From an uncultured Collinsella sp. (GTDB lineage Bacteria; Actinomycetota; Coriobacteriia; Coriobacteriales; Coriobacteriaceae), in assembly GCA_958403205.1 (NCBI GenBank), contig CATXWM010000005.1, positions 1-64,000 on the forward strand: a stretch of 64,000 bases of DNA, in the 5' to 3' direction. The notes beneath the pieces were generated by a model. That model did no database searches and had not been told where the DNA came from. It saw only the letters and a program-made list of their open reading frames with translations. Shown piece by piece: positions 26,095-35,210 of the stretch. The stretch's first letter is position 1. The number at the start of each line of letters is the position of its first letter. A program made the translations under genes and the position numbers.

Positions 26095-26619
26095 CTACTG
26101 CTGAGCCTGTCCCCCGGTACCAATCTGGACATCGACGATAACCTGGCGGTAGCTGATGCCGCAAGAGTCGAGAATGCGGCGGCTGATACGGCCGTCATCG
26201 GTGTCGGCATACTTATTGTCCAGGTAGACGACCTCGCCCACGCCCACCTGTGCCAGGATCTTGGCGCAGTCGTGGCACGGGAACAGCGTGACGTAGACCG
26301 TGGAACCCTCAAGGTCCTTGAGCGAGCCGCGGTAGTTGAGCACGGCGTTTGCCTCGGCATGCACCACGTAGTTGTGCTTATCCTGCAACGGGTCGTCGCT
26401 CGTGCCCCACGGGAAAAAGTCGTCGTTGAGCGCCGAGGGCGTACCGTTGTAGCCCACCGAAAGGATGCGGTGGTTGGTGTTGGCGATGCACGCGCCCACC
26501 TGCGTGTTGGGGTCCTTACTGCGGCGCTGCGCGGCGATGGCCACGCTCATAAAGAACTCATCCCAGCTAATGACGTCGCGGCGCTTGCCCGACGCGGTTT
26601 GATGAAGATCGTCCGACAT
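26095..26619 (-). CDS. Cytidine/deoxycytidylate deaminase family protein (dCMP deaminase-like)
   Basis: Zinc-dependent deaminase with the complete active site: HAEANAVLNY (zinc His and catalytic Glu) and TLFPCHDCAK (two zinc Cys). SKDPNTQVGACI and GYNGTP match dCMP deaminases of the ComEB type. The ATG at 26619 (MSDDLHQTA) follows GGAGG and is preferred over 26655, giving 174 residues. It would feed dUMP for thymidylate synthesis. A nucleoside deaminase of another substrate is possible. Confidence 0.88.
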   Translation of the reverse strand: MSDDLHQTASGKRRDVISWDEFFMSVAIAAQRRSKDPNTQVGACIANTNHRILSVGYNGTPSALNDDFFPWGTSDDPLQDKHNYVVHAEANAVLNYRGSLKDLEGSTVYVTLFPCHDCAKILAQVGVGEVVYLDNKYADTDDGRISRRILDSCGISYRQVIVDVQIGTGGQAQQ

Positions 26620-26701
26620 GGCAGACACCTCCGAAATCGCAATAGTTTGACCCATTGTAGCAGGTGAAAGATAGGGGCGCTTACCCCACCAGCTCCTCGC
26701 C

Positions 26702-27553
26702 CTACGCGCGGCGGGGCTTTTGGTTGATGTGGTAGAGCTCGGCGAGACCCCGCAACGTCAGCGCGTCGTCGACCGTCAGGCTATGGCCGACCAGCGCCGC
26801 AAGTGCCTCGGCATCGTCGCCGGTAATGACGATGGGCACATCGCCCTCCCCCGCGGCCTTGGTCGCGCGCATCTCGGCGAGCACCATGTCGAGCATGCCG
26901 TCGATGCGGGCCACCTCGCCCAGAACCACGCCCGAGCGCATGGCCTCACGCGTGTTGCGGCCGATGACGTGCGTCGGCGCCGAGGGCTCAACCTGAGGCA
27001 GGCGCGCTGCTGCCGCCGAAAGTGAGCGGGCGCCGAGCGCCAGCCCCGGCGCGATAACGCCGCCGACAAAGGTACCGTGCGCGTCGATGACCTCGATATT
27101 GGTCGTCGTGCCCAGGTCGATCACAATACACGGCGAGCCGTAGACGGCGCGGGCCGCCACGGCATCGGCGATGCGGTCGGGGCCGATCTCGGCCGGGTCA
27201 TCGTAGTGCACGGGTATGCCGGTCTTGAGGCCCGGCCCCACGGTGAGCACGCGCCCCGTGCAGGTACGGGAAAGCGCTGCCTTCCACGGGCGCTCGAGCG
27301 CCGGGACCACACAGCTCAGCACAGCAGCCGCGGGCACAAGCGCGCCCGGCATGCCCGCATCGGCCGCCAGCGCGGCCATGACCTGCACGAGACGCATGCG
27401 CGCCTCGTCTGCTGTGATGCTCGACGGCGTGGTGATCTCGCACGTCGCAAGCGGACATTCCTGCGCCGCGGCCGAATCCTCTGCAAACAGGCCAAAGCGA
27501 ATGAACGTGTTGCCCACGTCGACCGTCAATATATATGCGCACCCATTAAGCAT
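26702..27553 (-). CDS. coaX: Type III pantothenate kinase
   Basis: First enzyme of CoA synthesis, from the ASKHA fold. The ATG at 27553 (MLNGCAYIL) has AAAGGAG upstream and is chosen over 27607. Motifs: LTVDVGNTFIRFGLF (phosphate 1), GPDRIADAVAA, VIDLGTTTNIEVID (phosphate 2) and GGVIAPGLALGARSL. Length 283 is slightly above the usual 255-265. Type III kinases are not feedback-inhibited by CoA and need a monovalent cation. Confidence 0.95.
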   Translation of the reverse strand: MLNGCAYILTVDVGNTFIRFGLFAEDSAAAQECPLATCEITTPSSITADEARMRLVQVMAALAADAGMPGALVPAAAVLSCVVPALERPWKAALSRTCTGRVLTVGPGLKTGIPVHYDDPAEIGPDRIADAVAARAVYGSPCIVIDLGTTTNIEVIDAHGTFVGGVIAPGLALGARSLSAAAARLPQVEPSAPTHVIGRNTREAMRSGVVLGEVARIDGMLDMVLAEMRATKAAGEGDVPIVITGDDAEALAALVGHSLTVDDALTLRGLAELYHINQKPRRA

Positions 27554-27745
27554 CGTCGGCGCTCCTTTCGTCTGCCCAGCAGTATATCGCCTACCTAAAC
27601 CAGTCATCCCAAAATGACTACCTTGCGGCTATACTGGTGCGCGGTCGCGCGCGAGCTCACGCGGCGGCCCTTGGTAACCCGACTTCCCGCGCCGTATCCG
27701 TAGCGGCGCTCCCGGGGGAAGCGGATATACGCAAAGGAGTTCTAT

Positions 27746-29449
27746 ATGAGCAATCCCTCGAACCGCACCTCGATGCGCGGTCAACTCACGCTGCGCGGCG
27801 TCGTCATCGGCGTCCTTGGCTGCGTGATCATCACGGCAAGCTCGGCCTACACGGCCCTCAAGATGGGCGCACTCCCCTGGCCGATCATTTTCGCTGCCGT
27901 CATTTCGCTGTTCTTCCTGAAGCTCATGGGTAACGCCAGCCTCAACGAGGCCAACGTTACCCACACCATCATGTCCGCGGGCGCCATGGTCGCCGGCGGC
28001 CTGGCGTTTACCATCCCGGGCGCCTGGATGCTGGGCTATGCCGACCAGATCAGCTGGCTCGACATGTTTATCGTGGCGCTCGCCGGCACCATTTTGGGCC
28101 TTCTGGCGACGGCGCTCATCCACCGCCACTTTATCGTGGACGCCGCGCTGGAGTTCCCTACCGGCAATGCCGCAGCTCAGACCCTGCGTGCTACCGAGGC
28201 CGGCGGCAAGACCGGCAAGCAGCTCTTTGGCTCCATGGCCATCGCAGGCATCTACAGCGTGCTTCGCGACGCTCTGGGCGTGGTGCCCAGCATGCTGTGC
28301 ACGCTCAATATCCCCGGCGTGACCTTTGCCATCTACAACTCGCCCATGTTGCTGTCCATCGGCTTTTTGGTGGGCTTCGCCCCCGTGGCGTTCTGGTTTG
28401 CCGGCGCGCTGCTGGGCAACTTTGGCATCATCGTCGGCGGCACCGCTGCCGGTCTGTTTGACGTTATGACGGCACAGGGCACTGTTAAGTCCCTGGGTAT
28501 GGGCCTCATGATGGGCTTTGGCGTCGCCGTCGTCCTCAAGGACATCCTGCCGCAGGTCGCCGGCATCGTCCGCGGCCTCGCCGCCGACAGCTCCACCGAC
28601 ACCGACGAGCAGTCGCTCATCTCGGGCTCCCTTAAGCTCGACGCCGGTATCATCGGCCTGGGCGCTGCCGCCATCGCCGTGATCATCGCCATCGTGCTCG
28701 ACCTTGGTCCCGTCCCGGCCGTCATCGTCACGCTGTTCACCTTTGTCACCACCATCATGAGTGCACAGAGCTGCGGCCAGACGGGTATCGACCCCATGGA
28801 GATCTTCGGCCTCATCGTCATGCTCATCGTGGCGGCCTTTGCACAGATCGCCCAGGTCAAGCTGTTCTTTATCGCCGGCATCGTGGCCGTGGCGTGCGGC
28901 CTTGCGGGCGACGTCATGAACGACTTTAAGGCCGGCGCCGTGCTGGGCACCAACCCGCGCGCACAGTGGGTTGGCCAGGCCATCGGCGGCATCGTGGGCG
29001 CCCTGGTCGCCGCCGCTGTCATGGTCGCGCTCGTCACCGCCTATGGTCCGGACGCCTTCGGCCCCGACAAGAGCTTTGTGGCCGCGCAGGCAAGCGTGGT
29101 CGCCACCATGGTCTCGGGCATCCCGAGCGTGCCGTGGTTTGCGGGCGGCTTTATCGCCGGCATCATCATGTACTGGCTCGGCATTCCGGCCATGATGATC
29201 GGTCTGGGCGTGTACCTGCCGTTCTACATGTCGCTCACGGCCTTCTTGGGCTCCTGCGTTAAGCTCGCCTACGACAAGTGGGCCGCACACCGCGACGCCG
29301 AGGCCGGTCTTTCGGACGAGGAAAAGGCCGCCAAGGACGCCGCCTTCCAGGAGCAGGGCTTGGTCGTTGCCAGCGGCCTGCTGGGCGGCGAGTCCATCGT
29401 CGGCGTTATCCTGGCGTTTGTCTCTGTTGGCTTGAGCCTGCTGGGCTAA
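27746..29449 (+). CDS. OPT family oligopeptide transporter
   Basis: A 567-residue multi-pass protein of about 14 to 16 hydrophobic segments. The start carries the OPT pattern SMRGQLTLRGVVIGVLGCVI, then TASSAYTALKMGALPWPIIF and NEANVTHTIMSAGAMVAGGL. AAGGAG precedes the ATG at 27746. Prokaryotic members import small peptides or metal-peptide complexes with protons; the substrate cannot be read. The region on the opposite strand also lacks stops (27629-29557), a high-GC shadow. A terminator follows at 29491. Confidence 0.92.
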   Translation: MSNPSNRTSMRGQLTLRGVVIGVLGCVIITASSAYTALKMGALPWPIIFAAVISLFFLKLMGNASLNEANVTHTIMSAGAMVAGGLAFTIPGAWMLGYADQISWLDMFIVALAGTILGLLATALIHRHFIVDAALEFPTGNAAAQTLRATEAGGKTGKQLFGSMAIAGIYSVLRDALGVVPSMLCTLNIPGVTFAIYNSPMLLSIGFLVGFAPVAFWFAGALLGNFGIIVGGTAAGLFDVMTAQGTVKSLGMGLMMGFGVAVVLKDILPQVAGIVRGLAADSSTDTDEQSLISGSLKLDAGIIGLGAAAIAVIIAIVLDLGPVPAVIVTLFTFVTTIMSAQSCGQTGIDPMEIFGLIVMLIVAAFAQIAQVKLFFIAGIVAVACGLAGDVMNDFKAGAVLGTNPRAQWVGQAIGGIVGALVAAAVMVALVTAYGPDAFGPDKSFVAAQASVVATMVSGIPSVPWFAGGFIAGIIMYWLGIPAMMIGLGVYLPFYMSLTAFLGSCVKLAYDKWAAHRDAEAGLSDEEKAAKDAAFQEQGLVVASGLLGGESIVGVILAFVSVGLSLLG

Positions 29450-29490
29450 GTCGAGCGGCCGCTCGACGGCAACCATATCGCCTACGGCTT

Positions 29491-29530
29491 GCCCGGTCGG
29501 TAGCTTTCGCGGCTGCCGACCGGGCTTTTT
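29491..29530 (+). terminator. Terminator of the OPT gene
   Basis: Arms GCCCGGTCGGTAGC (29491-29504) and GCTGCCGACCGGGC (29512-29525), one wobble, followed by TTTTT. Confidence 0.92.
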
Positions 29531-29541
29531 GATATCGAAAC

Positions 29542-29581
29542 AAAGAAAGGCCGGCACGCTGCGTTTAACAGCGCGCCGGCC
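29542..29581 (-). terminator. Terminator of the surface protein gene
   Basis: Arms GGCCGGCACGCTG (29549-29561) and CAGCGCGCCGGCC (29569-29581); on the minus strand followed by TTTCTTTG. Confidence 0.85.
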
Positions 29582-29650
29582 TTATCGGTTAAGCTATCGA
29601 AGCGCTCCTGCTATGAACCGAAGTTCGTTGCAGAAACTACGCTCGAAACG

Positions 29651-32600
29651 CTACATCTGCTTGCGACGACGATCGCCCAGCGTCACACCAGCGGCCACGA
29701 GGGTGATGCCGCCGATGACGAACACCTCGCCCGCAAGAGCGGAATTGTCGCCAGTCTGGGCGAGCTTGTCCGACGTAGCCTTCTGCTTGCCCGCGGGAGC
29801 CTTTGCAGCCGCCTGCGTGACCTGGGGCTTGGCCTGCGGCTTGGTCTGCGGCTCGGCCTTGGGGTGGTACTTGTCGTACTCGGCCTGTGCGGCAGCCAGT
29901 GCGTCCTTGGCATTGCCAAATTCGGCCAGCGCGGCGGCATAGACGCCGTTGGCATCAGACAACTTGGCGTCGGCATCGGCAGCCGCCTGCCTCAAACCCG
30001 CCTCGGCGTCGACGGCAACCTTATAGCGCGCGTAGGCAGCATCGAGCTTGCGCAGCTGGTTCTTGGGCGTCCAGCCCGCATTGAACACCGTGGTGCCGGC
30101 AGCGAGAGAGGCCTTATGATCAACGTTTTCGAGGTCTGCCTTGAGCTCCTCGATGGCTGCGAGCTCGGCCTTGGCCTTGACGATCTCGAGATTCGCATCG
30201 ACTACTGCCTCGCTTGCTGCGTCGAGCTGCTTTTGGGCCTCGCCAACGCCGGCGTCGGCGACATCATAAGCTGCCTGGGCGTCGTCAACAGCCTTCTGGG
30301 CCGTGACGTAGCGCTGGAATGCCTCGTTCGCCGCGTCGAGCGCGGTCTGCACGGTCGCGGCCTTGCCCCGAGCGGCGACCAGAGCCTGCTGCTTGTTGGA
30401 AGCTTCCTGCTGAGCATTTGCGAGAGCCGTTGTGGCAGCGGTCTGTGCAGTCTGGGCCCTCTCCACCTCAGCTTGAGCGGCGGCGTCGGCCTTCGTGGCG
30501 GCATCGAGCGCACTCTTTTTGCTCTCAAGATCCGCCCTTGCGGCATCGCGCTTGGCGGCAAGGTCCTTGACCGAAGCCGTGGCGTTGTCATACGCCTCAT
30601 TGGCCTGTTCGGACTTTGCCTTGGCGGCATCGCGGGCGCTGCGAGCCTTCGCCTTGTGAGCAGCGGCCTCGGCTGCCTTCGTCTTGCTGTCAGCAAGCGT
30701 GGCGTTTGCCTTATCGAGAGCTGCCTGGGCAGTGGCAGCCTCGCCCTTGGCGGTATCGAGGTTCTGCTTGAGGGACTCGATGTCGATTCCGCCGAGTGCG
30801 TCCTTCGCGGCGTCGTATGCCGTCTTCGCGGCGGCGGTGCCGGACTTAGCCTTCTCGTACTCGCCCTTGGCGGTGTTCACGTTCGTGTCGGCTGCGGTAT
30901 AGGCGTCGCGAGCGCTTTCTTGCTTATCCAATGCGTTAGAATAAGCCGTTCCGGCAGTCCCGAAGTTCTTCTGTGCCTCTGCCAACTTATTCTGTAGCTG
31001 CTTCAGCTGCTCCTTCTGCTCCTGCGTGCCGCCTGCATTGTAGGCGGAATCGATGTAGTCGTTCAGGAGCTTCTTGAACTCGGAGACAGTGAAATCAGCC
31101 TGAGTGTCATCCTCGCTGTAATCGAATGCGGTTACCTCGGAATCGGCGTTCTTTCCGCTACCCGTTGCAATACCGATTGCGACCGTAGCAGAATCGACGA
31201 TGTTAAGATAGTGTCCGCACTCATGGTAGATGCTCTTGTAGTTCTGATAGATGTAATAGGACTCATATCGGTATTTGCCGAGTTCGTCGCCATACTGCTC
31301 TACATACTTGTCGAAGATCTTCTTCTCCCAAGTATAGAGCCTGGTGTAGGGCCAGCCGAGGGTATCCTCAGTCTCACCGCCGGTGTATGCTCCGCCGCCA
31401 TCTGCGAGATTTTCTCCATTGTCCCAGTAGCAGTTCGAGTGCTTCAAATCATTATTCGATGAATAAGACACGTTCAGTGCAGCGGCAACAATCATGCGAA
31501 GGCTGACGCTGAGCGCCGACTGGCCGTTCGCCTTGCGGAGGTTGTTCTGGGTGTCGAGGTAGGTCAGGGCGTTGCGCATCTGCTCCAAGGAAAGCGGGTT
31601 GGTGTCGCGAGACATGTCCTGATCGACGTACTCGTCATACCATTCGGCCTTGTCATCAGCACCGGTCAGCATCGACACGGCATCCTTGGCGTTCTTTTTC
31701 TGCATGGCCGTGAACTGGCTGCCGCCGCTGATATAGCTCAAGAAGCCGAACATACCCTGGTTGATGACATTCTGGTCTACGGTCATGTTCGACTTGAGGT
31801 CGGCAATCTGCTGGTTAAGCTTCTCGACCTCGGCGTTCGCAGCGTCGCGGGCTTTTCCCGCAGCAGTGACGCCGGCGTTGGCGGCATCGTAGGCCTTCTG
31901 CTTCTGCTTGCGAACCTCGACGAGTCGGTCGTACTCGGCCTTCTTATCGCCCTCGGTCTGCTGAGCTTGCTCGTATGCATCCTTGGCGGTGGTGTACTTG
32001 CCCTTCGCGTCGCTGAACTTCGCGTTCGCCTCGTCGTATGCAGCCTGCGCGGATGACACGGCAGTATTAGCGGAGTTGACACGCTCCTGAGCAGTAGGAA
32101 CGGCAGCCTGGGCATTTTTGAGATTCGACTGTGCAGTAGCGTCGGCGGCAGTCGCGGCGTCAAGGGCGCTCTTCGCGGTAGCAAGCTCGTTGGCAGCGGT
32201 AATCTTCGCGGCCTCGAGCGCACCCAGATCGACGCCCGTGCCAGAAGTAGCGGCATCGAGCTCAGCCTGCGCCTGATCCAGCTTCAGCTGGGCGTTGTCA
32301 TGTGCGGTTTTTGCAGCAACGAGGGCAGCGGCGGTCTGCTTTTTCTTTGCCTGAGCGGACGTCAGAGCAGACTCGGCATCGCTCTTTGCCTTCTCGGCAT
32401 TGGAGAGAGCCGTCTTGGCGGCATCGAGCTCACCCTCGGCAGTCTTCACATCGGCGTTCGCTGCATCGAGTTTTGCCTGCGCGTCATCGACGGCCTTCTT
32501 GGCGGCCTCGTACCCATCCATGGCCTCGAGCTTGGCCTTGGCGTCATCGAGGGCTTTCTTGGCTTCGTCGCGCTTTGTCTCGGCATCCTTGAGCGCCTGG

Positions 32601-33136
32601 GTCTTTTCATCGACGCTCTTGTTGGCCTGATCGAGCTGGCCGTTCAGGTCGTCCAGCTTCTTCTGCTGTTGCTCGGCCTTGTCGACGGCCGCCTTAAGCT
32701 CGTCAATCTTCTCATGAAGCGCGGCGACTTCTGCCGCATTCTGCTCGGCCGTGTTGTCGCTCAGGGCCTTTGCAGCATGGTCTCTTTGCTGCTGCGCCTG
32801 CTTTTGAGACTGGCCCGCCGCGTCGACCTTCTTCTGGGCCGCATCGTAGGCGGCCTGAGCGTCCTTGAGCTGCTTTGCCGACTCCTCGGCCAGCTGGGCA
32901 GCCGTCTTTACGACCGCCTGGTTACCGGCGACAACGGTGTTCTCTACAGAACTACCCCCCCCCTGAACAGAATCGCCGTTATCGGTTGACGGCGCGGCGA
33001 TTGCCGCCAGCGGCGACATGAGCGGCTGAGCGATGAGGCCCGCCGTCAAAACGGTTGCGACGGCGCGGTTGGCAACGCCCTTGACGTTGACGGCCTTGGC
33101 CCGAGGCTCAAAGTGCTGTGGGCTATAGCTTGCCAT
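29651..33136 (-). CDS. Coiled-coil sortase-anchored surface protein with SEC10/PgrA or CAP-like central domain
   Basis: A 1161-residue secreted protein. Residues 1-48 are a long signal peptide (AVATVLTAGLIAQPLMSPLA). Residues about 75-460 and 740-1080 are Ala/Lys/Asp/Glu heptad coiled coils. The central part (about 470-700) is a globular domain with NALTYLDTQNNLRKANGQSA, SNCYWDNGENLADGG and CGHYLNIVDS, resembling the SEC10/PgrA (CAP-superfamily-like) domain of Gram-positive surface proteins. The C-terminus has a LAQTGD sorting motif, a hydrophobic span and RRRKQM, so sortase anchoring is expected, although LPXTG is degenerate to LAXTG. Nine G residues follow the signal peptide codons. The central domain has lower GC than the flanks, as if inserted. 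Confidence 0.85.
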   Translation of the reverse strand: MASYSPQHFEPRAKAVNVKGVANRAVATVLTAGLIAQPLMSPLAAIAAPSTDNGDSVQGGGSSVENTVVAGNQAVVKTAAQLAEESAKQLKDAQAAYDAAQKKVDAAGQSQKQAQQQRDHAAKALSDNTAEQNAAEVAALHEKIDELKAAVDKAEQQQKKLDDLNGQLDQANKSVDEKTQALKDAETKRDEAKKALDDAKAKLEAMDGYEAAKKAVDDAQAKLDAANADVKTAEGELDAAKTALSNAEKAKSDAESALTSAQAKKKQTAAALVAAKTAHDNAQLKLDQAQAELDAATSGTGVDLGALEAAKITAANELATAKSALDAATAADATAQSNLKNAQAAVPTAQERVNSANTAVSSAQAAYDEANAKFSDAKGKYTTAKDAYEQAQQTEGDKKAEYDRLVEVRKQKQKAYDAANAGVTAAGKARDAANAEVEKLNQQIADLKSNMTVDQNVINQGMFGFLSYISGGSQFTAMQKKNAKDAVSMLTGADDKAEWYDEYVDQDMSRDTNPLSLEQMRNALTYLDTQNNLRKANGQSALSVSLRMIVAAALNVSYSSNNDLKHSNCYWDNGENLADGGGAYTGGETEDTLGWPYTRLYTWEKKIFDKYVEQYGDELGKYRYESYYIYQNYKSIYHECGHYLNIVDSATVAIGIATGSGKNADSEVTAFDYSEDDTQADFTVSEFKKLLNDYIDSAYNAGGTQEQKEQLKQLQNKLAEAQKNFGTAGTAYSNALDKQESARDAYTAADTNVNTAKGEYEKAKSGTAAAKTAYDAAKDALGGIDIESLKQNLDTAKGEAATAQAALDKANATLADSKTKAAEAAAHKAKARSARDAAKAKSEQANEAYDNATASVKDLAAKRDAARADLESKKSALDAATKADAAAQAEVERAQTAQTAATTALANAQQEASNKQQALVAARGKAATVQTALDAANEAFQRYVTAQKAVDDAQAAYDVADAGVGEAQKQLDAASEAVVDANLEIVKAKAELAAIEELKADLENVDHKASLAAGTTVFNAGWTPKNQLRKLDAAYARYKVAVDAEAGLRQAAADADAKLSDANGVYAAALAEFGNAKDALAAAQAEYDKYHPKAEPQTKPQAKPQVTQAAAKAPAGKQKATSDKLAQTGDNSALAGEVFVIGGITLVAAGVTLGDRRRKQM
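32955..32963. repeat. C9/G9 homopolymer in a surface-protein gene
   Basis: Nine consecutive C on the plus strand, G9 on the coding strand, at codons 58-61 (Gln-Gly-Gly-Gly-Ser), about 10 residues after the predicted signal cleavage region. Runs of this length slip during replication; a one-base change would truncate the protein in its first 100 residues. In this window the reading frame is open. Confidence 0.9.
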
Positions 33137-33443
33137 GGCTTTCTCCCTTTGACACGGATGTATCCATACGTATCAAACGGTAGCTGTCGATTTTTGAATT
33201 CTGTTGCGCAACATTGGCAACCAGCGTATTTTTTGAAATTCATGCTCCTGTGCTTCACAATTTCGTCACATTTGAAGGAGCTGGTGCATCATATTTTCGC
33301 GGGATGGAATTGAGCCTGTGATTTGCATTTGCTCCCGCGTCATCCGCCCTATCGGTTTCCGCATCCAACAGACACCCCGCCCGCCACGGTGTAGAGTTAG
33401 GACAACGGGCGCGTTGCGCGGACCGCGCTGGAACGAGGTGGAC
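33137..33443. other. Divergent promoter region, about 300 bp
   Basis: Lies between the surface protein gene (minus) and the DUF389 gene (plus). The half nearest the surface gene is AT-richer than the rest, as expected of promoters. I see no convincing RNA, repeat or small gene, and no clear -35/-10 pair that I would defend. Confidence 0.45.
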
Positions 33444-34583
33444 ATGGAACTCGACAAACAACAGATCAAGCGACTACGCGAACGCCATCACCGGCGCCAC
33501 GGCATCCGCCCTGCTCATAGCGAGGCCATGGAGAACGCCACCCGCTTCCTAAAGCGCGCATTCAACATTCGCGAGGGTCGCGCGCCCTACCACGTAATCC
33601 GCAAGCGCTTTGTAAACGGGGCACGCCTGACCGGCTCCCACCTATGCATCCTCATCATCGCCATGCTCATCGCGAGCATCGGCCTCGATATCGACTCGGA
33701 CATTGCCATCGTGGGCGCCATGCTCATCTGCCCGCTCATGGGCTCGGTCCTTGCCATGGCATACGGCATCGCCACGCTCGACCGCGAGATCACCCTTGAG
33801 GCCGTCGCGAGCTTGGCTCTACAGATGGCCTTTTGCCTGGTCACGTCCACGTTGTACTTTAAGCTCTCACCCCTTGGCACCACCACGGCCGCCATCATCG
33901 ACAATTCGACACCGACTGTTTGGGACCTTGCCGTCGCGCTCGCGGGCGGCTTTGCGGGTGGCCTGGGCAACTCGCGCGACCAGGAACCCGCCACGCTCAT
34001 CGCCGGCGTGGCCGTGGCGACCGCGCTCATGCCGCCCCTGTGCGCGGCGGGCTATGGCATCGCCATCGCAAGCGGGTCGCTGTTTCTCTCGGCACTCTAC
34101 GAGTTTGGCATCAACGTGGTCTTTATCGCACTGGCTGCCGAAGCCGTGCTGCTTCTTCTGCGCGTGCCGCTCAAGCGCGACCTGAACGGCGACGGTATTG
34201 TGACCGCTGAGGAAGACACCGAGGTCGACGAGCTGTCACGCAAAGTGCGCCGCCGCATCATCGTGGGAACGGCCATCTTTGCCATCCCCTGCATCGTTAT
34301 GACGGCGGGGTCCATTGGCTCGGCGCAGACCGGCGTGCAGGACGGCTACGGTGTCACCGAAACTACGCGCGAACTTGCCGCGGTGCTGCCAGGCTTTAAG
34401 GATTACACCGTCGCCGTCGAGACCTCGGCCACCGAAGGCGACGAGGAGGGCATCGTCGAGCGCGAGATTGTCGCCCATGTGACGACAAGCGAGGCGCTTG
34501 GGGCACACGACCGTCACGTCGCCCGCAAGCTCATCGACCTCAACGTGCCCGAACTCGATCGCGTTGAGTTCGATGTGAAGTGA
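33444..34583 (+). CDS. DUF389 family membrane protein (TIGR00341-like)
   Basis: A 379-residue protein with about six membrane segments in the DUF389 pattern: SHLCILIIAMLIASIGLDID, DIAIVGAMLICPLMGSVLAM, LAVALAGGFAGGLGNSRDQE and the ATLIAGVAVATALMPPLCAA motif. The ATG at 33444 follows GAGG and is preferred over 33318. The N-terminal 70 residues are basic, and the last 90 (after IPCIVMTAGSIGSAQTG) form a soluble domain. Function is unknown; members have been proposed as transport proteins. Confidence 0.85.
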   Translation: MELDKQQIKRLRERHHRRHGIRPAHSEAMENATRFLKRAFNIREGRAPYHVIRKRFVNGARLTGSHLCILIIAMLIASIGLDIDSDIAIVGAMLICPLMGSVLAMAYGIATLDREITLEAVASLALQMAFCLVTSTLYFKLSPLGTTTAAIIDNSTPTVWDLAVALAGGFAGGLGNSRDQEPATLIAGVAVATALMPPLCAAGYGIAIASGSLFLSALYEFGINVVFIALAAEAVLLLLRVPLKRDLNGDGIVTAEEDTEVDELSRKVRRRIIVGTAIFAIPCIVMTAGSIGSAQTGVQDGYGVTETTRELAAVLPGFKDYTVAVETSATEGDEEGIVEREIVAHVTTSEALGAHDRHVARKLIDLNVPELDRVEFDVK

Positions 34584-34652
34584 TGCGGGACGCGAGGCGG
34601 GCCCGGCGCGAGCGCGCGCAGCCACGGGGCACAGACGCAGCCAAGCGCAGCG

Positions 34653-35156
34653 CTACAGCTCGTACTTGTACACGCGGTAGATGTATTTCTCGGCTTCCAT
34701 CTCGTAGGTGGCGATGGGCAGTCCATAGCGATCGTACTCGGCAAAAGTCTTGGCCATGCCCGATGCCACGAGCATGCTATTCGAATCGCCGACGCGCTGC
34801 GCACTGCTCGCATAGCCCGAGAACGGCACGGCGATCTGGTCCACAAGCTCGTAGGTGCGCACGGTCTCGTCCACCGTAAAGATGCGCCCAAACGAATGCG
34901 TTCCCTTGCTGTAGTCGGTCACCACCGCGGCGCCCAGCTGGCCCCAGTCGAACTTGGGATAGCGCTCGGTCGCACCAAAGTTGTTGTCGTATAGCAGCAC
35001 CTGGTAGCGACCAGTCGCTGCCGTGTCAGAACTCGGCAGATACGTCACGCTGTGCTGGCCTGCATTGAGCGAGAAATCGCCCTGGGCCTGCAATAACTTG
35101 TCTTCAAAGCCCGAGCCAGCCCATTGCCACTCCTTTCTATTTCTGGGTCCATCTTC
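34653..35156 (-). pseudogene. Remnant of an arylsulfotransferase (ASST) family gene, 3' end only
   Basis: The frame is open from just after a TGA at 35157-35159 and codes for about 167 residues, with no ATG and only a TTG (35093) available as a start. The peptide FSLNAGQHSVTYLP, then GRYQVLLYDNNFG and the C-terminal segment MAKTFAEYDRYGLPIATYEM resemble the C-terminal blades of bacterial arylsulfate sulfotransferases, which are usually 550-600 residues. About 400 N-terminal residues are missing, and the upstream 50 bases run straight into the next gene's stop region. It is best read as a decayed remnant; a short functional peptide is unlikely. Confidence 0.6.
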
Positions 35157-35210
35157 TCACTGCTGGCGGCCGAAAATGATCCGTTTTCCTCCGACCCCGA
35201 GGGATCGTTC

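Noticed and set aside
27629..29557. 642-codon open frame antisense to the OPT transporter
   Set aside because: His/Asp/Gly-rich low-complexity translation typical of a high-GC shadow; the plus strand has a strong ribosome site and OPT motifs.
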